Positions 54,910 to 64,000 of a stretch of DNA of 64,000 nucleotides are shown in pieces. The translations under genes and the position numbers were made by a program. A model generated the notes under the pieces. That model was given only the letters and a program-made list of their open reading frames with translations. It ran no database searches and was not told the DNA's origin. Each line of letters starts with the position of its first letter. Positions within the stretch are counted from its first letter, which is position 1. The stretch is from Paenibacillus aceti (GTDB lineage Bacteria > Bacillota > Bacilli > Paenibacillales > Paenibacillaceae): positions 4,214,568-4,278,567 of the forward strand of contig NZ_KZ987724.1 of NCBI RefSeq assembly GCF_003614185.1, in the 5' to 3' direction.

Positions 54910-56052
54910 ATGAGAATCCGCGTTTTAAAACATGAATTGAATGAATCGATCCAACATGTCAACAAAGCCATTTCCAGCCGTACAACGATTCCGATTCTGA
55001 CCGGGATCAAGATTGAAGTGAATTATCAAGGAATGACGCTGACTGCCAGCGATACAGACATATCGATTCAAGCCTTTATTCCCGTTGAGGATAGTGAGAA
55101 GCAAATCGTGCAGGTAGAGCGTCCGGGGAGTGTCGTACTACCAGCCAAATTCTTCGTAGAGATTATCAAGAAGCTGCCTTCCTCAGAAATTGAGATGGAG
55201 GTTCAAGAGGGATTCCAGACAAGAATTACTTCCGGCTCAACCGATATCCAAATGGTGGGGATGGACCCTGAGGAATATCCAGTACTTCCTAGCATTGAGG
55301 AGAATGAAGTGATCTCGATCCCCGGCGAATTGCTTAAGAATATGATCAAACAGACGACTTTCTCGATTTCTACGCATGAGACTTCGCCGATTTTGACAGG
55401 TATTTTATGGGACATTCAAGGAAATGAATTTAAGCTGGTTGCCACTGACCGCCACCGGCTGGCTAGTCGCACCGCCCAAATTGATAATGCGGATGATGTG
55501 CGCGTCAGCAATGTCGTTATTTCCGGTAAGACACTCAATGAGCTGAGCAAGATCGTGCCTGACCAGAATACGATTGTGGATATCGTAGTCGCCGATAATC
55601 AGGTATTATTTAAAATTGACCGTGTACTGTTCTACACACGAATTCTGGACGGGACTTATCCGGATACCTCCCGCATTATCCCGACCAATTATAAGTCGGA
55701 GCTGATCATCGATACGAAGCAGCTGAGCGAATCCATCGATCGCGCTTATTTGCTGTCGCGTGAGGAGAAATCCAATATTGTCCGCCTGCAAACTTTCGAT
55801 AATGGTACAATAGAGATTTCCTCCAGTTCTACTGAACTCGGGAAGGTTGTTGAGCAATTGGAAGTCGCTCAGTATACCGGAGATCCGCTACGGATTTCTT
55901 TTAACTCTAAATATATGCTTGATGTGCTTAAGGTGGTTGAGAGCGAGCAGCTGCATATTGGCTTTACCGGGGCGATGAGCCCGATGATCGTCAAGCCTAT
56001 GGATGATAGCCAGAGCCTCTATCTGATCCTGCCGTACCGCACCACCAATTAA
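54910..56052 (+). CDS. dnaN: DNA polymerase III sliding clamp (beta)
   Basis: 380 residues, three clamp domains, MRIRVLKHELNESIQHVNKA start and LPYRTTN end. AGGAG before ATG 54910. Standard place after dnaA. Confidence 0.98.
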   Translation: MRIRVLKHELNESIQHVNKAISSRTTIPILTGIKIEVNYQGMTLTASDTDISIQAFIPVEDSEKQIVQVERPGSVVLPAKFFVEIIKKLPSSEIEMEVQEGFQTRITSGSTDIQMVGMDPEEYPVLPSIEENEVISIPGELLKNMIKQTTFSISTHETSPILTGILWDIQGNEFKLVATDRHRLASRTAQIDNADDVRVSNVVISGKTLNELSKIVPDQNTIVDIVVADNQVLFKIDRVLFYTRILDGTYPDTSRIIPTNYKSELIIDTKQLSESIDRAYLLSREEKSNIVRLQTFDNGTIEISSSSTELGKVVEQLEVAQYTGDPLRISFNSKYMLDVLKVVESEQLHIGFTGAMSPMIVKPMDDSQSLYLILPYRTTN

Positions 56053-56063
56053 CTTTATAGGGA

Positions 56064-56240
56064 GTTCAAAAAGATCGCTTTTGATCACGAAGTGAATCAG
56101 GATGAATCAGGAAGTGGATTCGACATCGAACCTTGAATTCAGCTGGGCCTTCCGATGCTCACGTACACACTACGTACGCTGCGCTTCTCAGTCCCAGCTT
56201 CATCCAACCTTCTCGGTGCTGAAAACCGATCTTTTTGAAC
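56064..56240. repeat. 177-bp MITE-like element
   Basis: Perfect 14-bp terminal inverted repeats GTTCAAAAAGATCG (56064-56077) and CGATCTTTTTGAAC (56227-56240). No transposase. GGGAGTTCAAAAAGA occurs at the left end and again at about 56256 before yaaA. The body is unlike the flanking coding sequence. Confidence 0.75.
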
Positions 56241-56271
56241 CTAATGAGTAGAGAGGGAGTTCAAAAAGAGG

Positions 56272-56487
56272 ATGAAGAAGATTAGCATCTCGGATGAGTA
56301 TATTAAGCTGGATCAATTTCTGAAGCTGGCTGACTGTGTGAATACAGGCGGTATGGCCAAGGCCCTCCTGCAAGATGGGGCGGTTAGCGTGAATGAGGAG
56401 CCTGAAGAGCGTCGCGGCCGCAAGCTGTACCCTGGGGATATTGTCGAAGTGCGGGATTGCGGTATTTTTCAAGTGGCCAGCAAGTAG
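56272..56487 (+). CDS. yaaA: S4-domain protein YaaA
   Basis: 71 residues; S4 RNA-binding fold (IKLDQFLKLADCVNTGGMAKALLQDGAVSVNEEPEERRGRKLYPGD). Conserved between dnaN and recF in Firmicutes. The ribosome site (GGGAG twelve bases upstream, or AGAGG adjacent) lies in the repeat of the MITE end. Confidence 0.92.
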   Translation: MKKISISDEYIKLDQFLKLADCVNTGGMAKALLQDGAVSVNEEPEERRGRKLYPGDIVEVRDCGIFQVASK

Positions 56488-56533
56488 CTCCCTGAACCTG
56501 ATCAGACGGGTGGAAATGAGGGCATGAATTATC

Positions 56534-57646
56534 GTGTTTGTAAATAAATTAAGCTTGCAGCATTATCGAAACTACGACTCACTCCATCTCGATTCCTTCG
56601 GGGATGTCAATCTCATCCTCGGCCGCAATGCCCAGGGCAAGACTAACTTGCTTGAGGCCTTGCTTGTCCTTGCCCTGACCAAATCCCATCGTACGAGCAA
56701 AGATCGCGAGCTGATCTCCTTCGGACAGGACCATGCCATTGCCTCTGCTGAGGTAGAGAAGAAGTATGGTACAGTCCAGTTGGAGCTGCGCTTCTCCAGC
56801 CAAGGCAAGAAGGCCAAGCTTAACGGACTGGAGCAGCGCAAGCTAAGCGAATTCGTCGGCGCGCTCAATGCCGTTATGTTCGCCCCGGAGGATCTGGAGA
56901 TTGTGAAGGGAACCCCTGGCGTAAGGCGCCGCTTCCTGGACATGGAGATCGGGCAGGTACAGCCTAGCTACTTATACCATCTGCAGCAATACCAGAAAGT
57001 GCTGGTCCAACGGAACAATCTGCTCAAGCAGGCTTGGGGGAAGGAAGCGGAGCTTTCGGTCATGCTGGAGATTTGGAATGAGCAATTAGCGGAGCATGGT
57101 GTTAAAATTATCAAGAAGAGGAAACAATTTATAAAGAAACTGCAAAAATGGGCGGAACAGATTCATGACGGCATTACCGGGGGGAGCGAGAAGCTGAAAC
57201 TATCCTACCTCCCTTCGTTCGGAGAGCCTGAGACGGAAGATGAAGCTGTCTTATTGCAGCAATTTATGATAAAGTTATCACAAATGAAAGATCAAGAAAT
57301 CCGCCGCGGTATGACCCTTTCGGGTCCTCATCGCGATGATATAACCTTTTATATTAATGGCAATGAAGCACAAACCTATGGTTCACAGGGACAGCAGCGG
57401 ACCACGGCATTATCACTTAAATTGGCGGAGATTGAGCTTATTAACGAGGAGATCGGCGAATATCCGATCCTGCTTCTGGATGATGTATTGTCCGAGCTTG
57501 ATCCTTTTCGTCAAACCCAATTGATTGAGACGTTTCAGAGCAAAGTGCAGACGTTCATCACGGCTACGGGAATTGAGAGTATTAACGAGAGCCGGCTTCA
57601 GAACGCCAGCATTTTTCATGTTCAAGAGGGACAAGTCCAGAGATAA
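56534..57646 (+). CDS. recF: DNA replication/repair protein RecF
   Basis: 370 residues from GTG 56534. SMC-like ATPase: Walker A LGRNAQGKTNLLEAL (about 29-43), signature LSGPHRDD, Walker B ILLLDDVLSELD. Loads RecA at gaps. Confidence 0.97.
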   Translation: MFVNKLSLQHYRNYDSLHLDSFGDVNLILGRNAQGKTNLLEALLVLALTKSHRTSKDRELISFGQDHAIASAEVEKKYGTVQLELRFSSQGKKAKLNGLEQRKLSEFVGALNAVMFAPEDLEIVKGTPGVRRRFLDMEIGQVQPSYLYHLQQYQKVLVQRNNLLKQAWGKEAELSVMLEIWNEQLAEHGVKIIKKRKQFIKKLQKWAEQIHDGITGGSEKLKLSYLPSFGEPETEDEAVLLQQFMIKLSQMKDQEIRRGMTLSGPHRDDITFYINGNEAQTYGSQGQQRTTALSLKLAEIELINEEIGEYPILLLDDVLSELDPFRQTQLIETFQSKVQTFITATGIESINESRLQNASIFHVQEGQVQR

Positions 57647-57663
57647 GGTGGGAAGATAAGGCG

Positions 57664-57912
57664 ATGTACATTCATTTAGGGGGAGAAAGGATCATTCTCT
57701 CATCGGAATTGGTAGCGATCTTTGATATATCGATTGAGAAGTCGTCGAAGATTTCCAAACAGTTCGTAAGTCATGCGATCGAGGGGAAGAATGTGGTACG
57801 AATTGGAGAGGAAGAAGCCAAATCGATCGTTGTCACCAAGAATATCGTGTACTACTCGCCGATCTCCTCCTCCACATTGAAGAAGAAGACCAACCTCAAT
57901 TATTTGGTGTGA
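57664..57912 (+). CDS. remB: Extracellular matrix regulator RemB (DUF370)
   Basis: 82 residues, MYIHLGGERIILSSELVAIF..., KNIVYYSPISSSTLKKK. RemA/B-type regulator conserved between recF and gyrB. 17 bp after recF. Confidence 0.92.
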   Translation: MYIHLGGERIILSSELVAIFDISIEKSSKISKQFVSHAIEGKNVVRIGEEEAKSIVVTKNIVYYSPISSSTLKKKTNLNYLV

Positions 57913-57918
57913 TCTTGA

Positions 57919-59862
<1,944 letters not shown>

Positions 59863-59879
59863 GCGATATAATCCCGGTG

Positions 59880-59928
59880 ACGAAGGCCGAGAAGAGGTAG
59901 TAGATCCTCAGCTCGGCCTTCGTCTATT
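59880..59928 (+). terminator. gyrB terminator
   Basis: ACGAAGGCCGAG / CTCGGCCTTCGT perfect 12-bp stem followed by CTATT. It lies between convergent gyrB and the YheC/D gene and may serve both. Confidence 0.8.
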
Positions 59929-59948
59929 CCCGTATTGATGGGGACGCT

Positions 59949-60728
59949 CTATTTTAGTGATTTCAGCCGCCCGTAGTGGACAGCGTAGCGACGAATTTTT
60001 TTATAGATACTCTTGTTATGCAGATGCTTGAACGGGAAAAGTGCGGGAAGAGTGTTAACCTCCAGAATCCAGATATGAAGCTGCTCATCGATCGCCAGGT
60101 CGAGACCGATCTCTTTCAGATTCGGAAATCTGCGGGCGAGCTGGGCGGCAACGCGCACCCCTAGTATTTTCATTTCCTTGTACACAGAAGTAAACTGCTT
60201 CGGTGTGAGATGGGGGGCGAATAAATTCTCAATCGTCATAATGGTGCCACCGCTGCGGTAGTTGGTGATGATCTTCTGCGGAGCTGCCAGCCGTCCGATA
60301 AATCCGGTCGTTTCCCAGTTCTTGTGGGGTGTCTTCTGGACGAGGGCGCGGATATCAAATTTGGAGCGCCGGAAGGTCAGAGTACGGATTCCAGTTTGAA
60401 TCAGGTACAATCTTTTGCCAATATGAGGAGTGATCGCCGCGTGTAGTTCCTCGAGCGTCGGAAACATCTCAGTGTGAATGCCATGCCTGAGTTTATAATT
60501 GGGGTTGGCACTAGAATCAAGCTCGTCACGCCACAGTTCGGCACTCATAACCCCAATCCCGTAAGTTCCGCAATCCGGCTTGATAAATACGACGCCATAA
60601 GTATTCAACATATCTCCAAGATGTTCGACAGAGTATTTTCTTGTATCTGGAATGTAAGGATGTATAAGTTCATTCTGCCGTAAAATGACGGTCTTCTCCC
60701 ATTTACTTGCTATGCGCTGTATCGCCAA
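59949..60728 (-). CDS. YheC/YheD family ATP-grasp protein
   Basis: 259 residues. FIKPDCGTYGIGV, YRSGGTIMTIENL, IGLDLAIDEQLHIWILEVNTLPALFPF (about 213-239) match YheC/YheD endospore coat-associated ATP-grasp proteins. The ligase substrate is unknown. Commonly placed between gyrB and gyrA in Paenibacillus. Opposite strand to its neighbours. Confidence 0.88.
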   Translation of the reverse strand: MAIQRIASKWEKTVILRQNELIHPYIPDTRKYSVEHLGDMLNTYGVVFIKPDCGTYGIGVMSAELWRDELDSSANPNYKLRHGIHTEMFPTLEELHAAITPHIGKRLYLIQTGIRTLTFRRSKFDIRALVQKTPHKNWETTGFIGRLAAPQKIITNYRSGGTIMTIENLFAPHLTPKQFTSVYKEMKILGVRVAAQLARRFPNLKEIGLDLAIDEQLHIWILEVNTLPALFPFKHLHNKSIYKKIRRYAVHYGRLKSLK

Positions 60729-61049
60729 CGACTTATCCTTCCTTTCTGTACCCCGGATGCTGCCCTAACGTATGAAAAACATAGGACAGGAGAGATAAAC
60801 AATGATATAATTATAAGATGCGGGGATTTTATAAGTTTTTTGATGAATCGAATAAATTGCCTATATTTTCAGTGTATGAAGATACGTAACAATGGGAATG
60901 GACACATCCCCATTTAATTGTGATCTATGAGAGATAGGATGAAAATCGTTACGTTTATGTAAGCCGTTTTTGTGCAATTATGTTAATGACTGGCTTTTTT
61001 CATAATCATCCTTGCATAGGCACATGGATAAATTTCTAGGAGGTCCAGC
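60729..61049 (+). promoter_or_regulatory. gyrA promoter region
   Basis: Gene-free. Plus-strand TTGATG (60840-60845), 16-bp spacer, TATATT (60862-60867) is the best promoter candidate for gyrA, giving a leader of about 175 nt. No clear riboswitch or attenuator seen. Confidence 0.45.
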
Positions 61050-63593
61050 ATGGCGGAGGAAAAATTTTCGCAAATCGTAGATAGGGACATTAATGTTGAA
61101 ATGCGCGAATCCTTTATGGATTATGCGATGAGCATCATTGTCAGCCGTGCTTTGCCCGATGTTAGGGATGGTTTGAAGCCTGTCCATCGGCGCATTTTGT
61201 ATGCGATGTCCGAGCTCGGTATGTATCCAGACAAGCCGTTTAAGAAATCAGCAAGAATCGTCGGCGAAGTAATCGGTAAGTACCACCCTCATGGTGATTC
61301 AGCTGTATATGAGACTATGGTACGGATGGCGCAGGATTTCTCGATGCGTTATATGCTCGTTGAAGGGCATGGTAACTTCGGCTCCATCGACGGTGACTTT
61401 GCAGCAGCGATGCGTTATACGGAGGCGCGTCTATCGAAGATAGCGATGGAAATGCTGCGCGATATTAATAAAGAGACGATCGATTTCATGCCAAACTATG
61501 ATGGTGAGGAACATGAACCGGTGGTTCTCCCAGCGCGTTACCCGAACTTGCTCGTTAATGGCGTATCGGGGATCGCTGTCGGGATGGCAACCAACATTCC
61601 ACCGCATAATTTGGGTGAGGTCATCGATGGGGTTCAGGCAATGATCGAGAACCCGGACATCGATTCCTTGGAATTGATGGAATATATCAAGGGACCGGAC
61701 TTCCCGACTGCTGGCTATATTGTCGGACGTTCCGGTATTCGTCAGGCGTATACGACGGGCCGCGGCTCGATTACGATGCGCGCTAAGACGACCATTGAAG
61801 AGAATAACAATAAGGCGCGGATTATCGTTGATGAATTGCCTTACCAGGTCAATAAAGCCCGCCTCGTCGAGAAGATCGCCGAACTGGTTCGCGAGAAGAG
61901 AATCGACGGCATCACCGATCTGCGCGATGAGTCAGACCGTAATGGAATGCGGGTTGTTATCGAGCTGCGTCGGGATGTTAATCCTAACGTTGTATTGAAT
62001 AACTTATATAAACATACTTCCTTACAGAGTACCTTTGGCATCAATATGCTGGCGATCGTAAATAATGAACCGAAGATATTGACGCTACGGGAAGTGCTTC
62101 ATCATTATCTGCTGCACCAGGTTGAGGTGATTCGCAGACGGACAGAATTCGATCTGAAGAAGGCCGAAGCTCGCGCTCATATTCTGGAAGGCTTGCGTAT
62201 TGCGCTGGATCATCTGGACGAAGTTATCGCCTTGATCCGCAGCTCGCAGACTGCCGAGATCGCCCGCAATGGCTTGATCGAACGCTTCGGTCTGAGTGAA
62301 GAGCAGGCACAGGCTATTCTGGATATGCGTCTCCAACGTCTGACCGGCTTGGAACGTGAGAAGATCGAGGCTGAATACCAGGAGCTGCTGATGAAGATCG
62401 CAGAATACCGTGAAATTCTTGCCAATGAATCGCTGGTATTGCAGATTATTAGCGATGAACTGCAGGAAATCCGCGAACGCTATTCCGATGATCGCCGTAC
62501 GGCAATTATAGTCGGCGAAGAGAGCATCTTGGATGAGGATTTGATCCCGCAGGAGGAGGTCGTCATTACGATCACTCATACGGGCTATATCAAGCGTCTG
62601 CCGGTTACGACCTATCGCAGTCAGAAACGGGGCGGCCGGGGCGTCGTCGGGATGGACACGAAGGATAATGACTTCGTCGAGCATCTGTTCGTGACGAATA
62701 CGCATCATTATCTGATGTTCTTCACCGACCGGGGCAAGGCTTACCGTCTTAAAGCTTATGAGATTCCAGAGCTTGGCCGGACAGCACGTGGGACGCCTAT
62801 TATCAATCTGATTCAGATTGAGCAAGGCGAGACGGTTAATGCTGTGATTCCTGTGGAGAAATTTGATGAGAGCAAGTATCTGTTCTTTGCGACCCGTCAC
62901 GGGATCGTGAAGAAGACGCCGCTTGAAGATTATGTTAATATTCGCAAAGGCGGGCTCATCGCGGTTAATCTCCGCGAGGATGATACTCTGATTGACGTCA
63001 GACTTACGGATGGCGAGCAGGAGCTCATCATGGGTACGGCCAAAGGGATGTCGATCCGCTTCCCAGAGAGCGATGTACGATCGATGGGACGGGCAGCTAC
63101 CGGTGTGAAGGGGATTACGCTCGATGCGGATGATGAACTGATCGGAATGGACGTGATCGTTCCAGATCAGGAGATTCTGATCGTCACGACGAAGGGCTAT
63201 GGTAAGCGTACTCCGGTATCTGACTATCGCATTCAGAACCGCGGCGGTAAAGGGATCAAGACGATCAACATTACTGACAAGAACGGCCCTGTAGTCGGCC
63301 TGAAGGTTGTTAAGGACGACGAGGATTTGATGATCATTACGAGCAGCGGAACCTTGATCAGGATGAGCATGGAGGGGATCTCCACCATGGGACGTTATGC
63401 GCAAGGGGTTAAGCTGATTAATATTCGTGACGAAGATTCCGTAGCTACGGTCTGCCGTTCCGACAAGAGCGATGACCACGATGATGAAGAGGCGGATGAA
63501 CTGAACGAGATCAATGGCGTTAGTTCCAACTTGAATTCAGAGGAAATCCCTACTGATGATGAGAGCGAAGCATCTGGAACAGACGAAGAATAA
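61050..63593 (+). CDS. gyrA: DNA gyrase subunit A
   Basis: 847 residues. Catalytic Tyr in [15 protein letters not shown], quinolone-determining [12 protein letters not shown] with the sensitive-type Ser, GyrA-box QKRGGRGV in the C-terminal domain, and a strongly acidic tail ([10 protein letters not shown]). AGGAGG precedes ATG 61050. Confidence 0.98.
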   Translation: MAEEKFSQIVDRDINVEMRESFMDYAMSIIVSRALPDVRDGLKPVHRRILYAMSELGMYPDKPFKKSARIVGEVIGKYHPHGDSAVYETMVRMAQDFSMRYMLVEGHGNFGSIDGDFAAAMRYTEARLSKIAMEMLRDINKETIDFMPNYDGEEHEPVVLPARYPNLLVNGVSGIAVGMATNIPPHNLGEVIDGVQAMIENPDIDSLELMEYIKGPDFPTAGYIVGRSGIRQAYTTGRGSITMRAKTTIEENNNKARIIVDELPYQVNKARLVEKIAELVREKRIDGITDLRDESDRNGMRVVIELRRDVNPNVVLNNLYKHTSLQSTFGINMLAIVNNEPKILTLREVLHHYLLHQVEVIRRRTEFDLKKAEARAHILEGLRIALDHLDEVIALIRSSQTAEIARNGLIERFGLSEEQAQAILDMRLQRLTGLEREKIEAEYQELLMKIAEYREILANESLVLQIISDELQEIRERYSDDRRTAIIVGEESILDEDLIPQEEVVITITHTGYIKRLPVTTYRSQKRGGRGVVGMDTKDNDFVEHLFVTNTHHYLMFFTDRGKAYRLKAYEIPELGRTARGTPIINLIQIEQGETVNAVIPVEKFDESKYLFFATRHGIVKKTPLEDYVNIRKGGLIAVNLREDDTLIDVRLTDGEQELIMGTAKGMSIRFPESDVRSMGRAATGVKGITLDADDELIGMDVIVPDQEILIVTTKGYGKRTPVSDYRIQNRGGKGIKTINITDKNGPVVGLKVVKDDEDLMIITSSGTLIRMSMEGISTMGRYAQGVKLINIRDEDSVATVCRSDKSDDHDDEEADELNEINGVSSNLNSEEIPTDDESEASGTDEE

Positions 63594-63605
63594 CAGCACG
63601 TATTT

Positions 63606-63633
63606 AAGGGGGCTTCCATCAGGAAGTCCTCTT
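63606..63633 (+). terminator. gyrA terminator
   Basis: AAGGGGGCTTCC / GGAAGTCCTCTT stem with two wobbles, ATCA loop, then TCATT. Confidence 0.65.
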
Positions 63634-63782
63634 TCATTACATTACAGCGTTAAAAAGGAGGATTGTTGGTCTAGTTAACTCGTAATATAATGACTATAGC
63701 CTTATAGTGCTTTGTAACTATAATTCGCATATTTTCACATATCATATCAATCTGAAGATTTATCCAAGGAGAGATTAAGAAC

Positions 63783-64000
63783 ATGGCGAGTATCCCTGTA
63801 GCAGATTTAAGACCTGGTCTCAAAATAGCAAATCATGTGTATACCCCACTTGGCGGGCTTTTACTGCAAAAAGGGAAGGTGCTCTTACCACGAGATTTGG
63901 ATATACTTCATGCTTTTATGGTCGGATATGTAGAGGTGGATGAGACGTCCGTGAATGGGCAACGGGAGGCCACAGGCTCCCATGCTGCAGATCTATCGAA
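63783..64000 (+). CDS. HD-GYP domain phosphohydrolase, N-terminal fragment
   Basis: First 72 residues only (MASIPVADLRPGLKIANHVY, GGLLLQKGKVLLPRDLDILHAF). This opening is typical of HD-GYP c-di-GMP phosphodiesterase-type proteins that follow gyrA in Paenibacillus; the HD-GYP domain itself would lie beyond the window. AAGGAGAG before ATG 63783. Confidence 0.7.
   Translation, partial: MASIPVADLRPGLKIANHVYTPLGGLLLQKGKVLLPRDLDILHAFMVGYVEVDETSVNGQREATGSHAADLS

Noticed and set aside
61380-61440. Phe instead of Ser in Gyr[14 protein letters not shown]
   Set aside because: This is not the quinolone position (HPHGDSA is intact), and the residue varies among GyrA proteins.

Overview
The window is the replication-origin region of a low-to-moderate GC endospore-forming Firmicute, almost certainly Paenibacillus or a close relative. 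Reasons: the gene order jag(khpB)-yidC-rnpA-rpmH / dnaA-dnaN-yaaA-recF-remB-gyrB-gyrA; both noc and parB present; the spore protein YyaC; a YheC/YheD ATP-grasp gene between gyrB and gyrA; an M23 peptidase fragment next to purA-dnaB-rplI-gdpP; and strong AGGAGG ribosome-binding sites. Most genes are transcribed away from oriC: minus strand to the left, plus strand to the right.

Layout. 1-18.3 kb: M23 peptidase fragment, purA, dnaB, rplI, gdpP, yybS-like, MazG-like, a two-CBS protein, an LCP ligase, a five-gene oligopeptide ABC operon, rpsR-ssb-rpsF and yjzC. 18.84-35.49 kb: a 16.65-kb island integrated in tRNA-Ser(CGA), bounded by a 64-bp direct repeat that is the 3' part of the tRNA. 35.4-49.2 kb: the rebuilt tRNA-Ser, DUF951, MscS, DUF3343, yyaC, DUF4446, a cysteine desulfurase, parB/parA with a perfect parS, noc, a second parS, rsmG, mnmG, mnmE, jag, yidC, rnpA and rpmH. 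49.2-56 kb: oriC, with a gluconate operon (gntZ-gntR-gntK) sitting between rpmH and dnaA, so DnaA boxes fall in three separate clusters. 56-64 kb: a 177-bp MITE-like repeat, yaaA, recF, remB, gyrB, a YheC/D gene, gyrA and the start of an HD-GYP protein.

The island is the most interesting part. It has a tyrosine integrase in two reading frames at the tRNA end, a winged-helix replication-type protein translationally coupled to it, a HicAB toxin-antitoxin with palindromic operators, and a previously hidden 39-codon hydrophobic ORF that looks like a type I toxin with a convergent antisense RNA. It also has a Cro/CI-like divergent switch with two operators, a long leftward operon of small unknown genes, an iteron-like repeat array, a replication-initiator-like gene, a cold-shock-domain protein, a protein joining a proteasome-like Ntn domain to a phage-tail-like C-terminus, and at the far end a phBC6A51-type HTH (small-terminase-like) gene. 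No large terminase, portal, capsid, relaxase or lysis gene is visible. This order (int, divergent repressor, replication module, terS-like gene) resembles Gram-positive phage satellites (PICI/SaPI type), or else a heavily reduced prophage. Several island genes are decayed (a DUF3102 gene with two in-frame amber stops, frameshifted integrase), so its mobility is uncertain.
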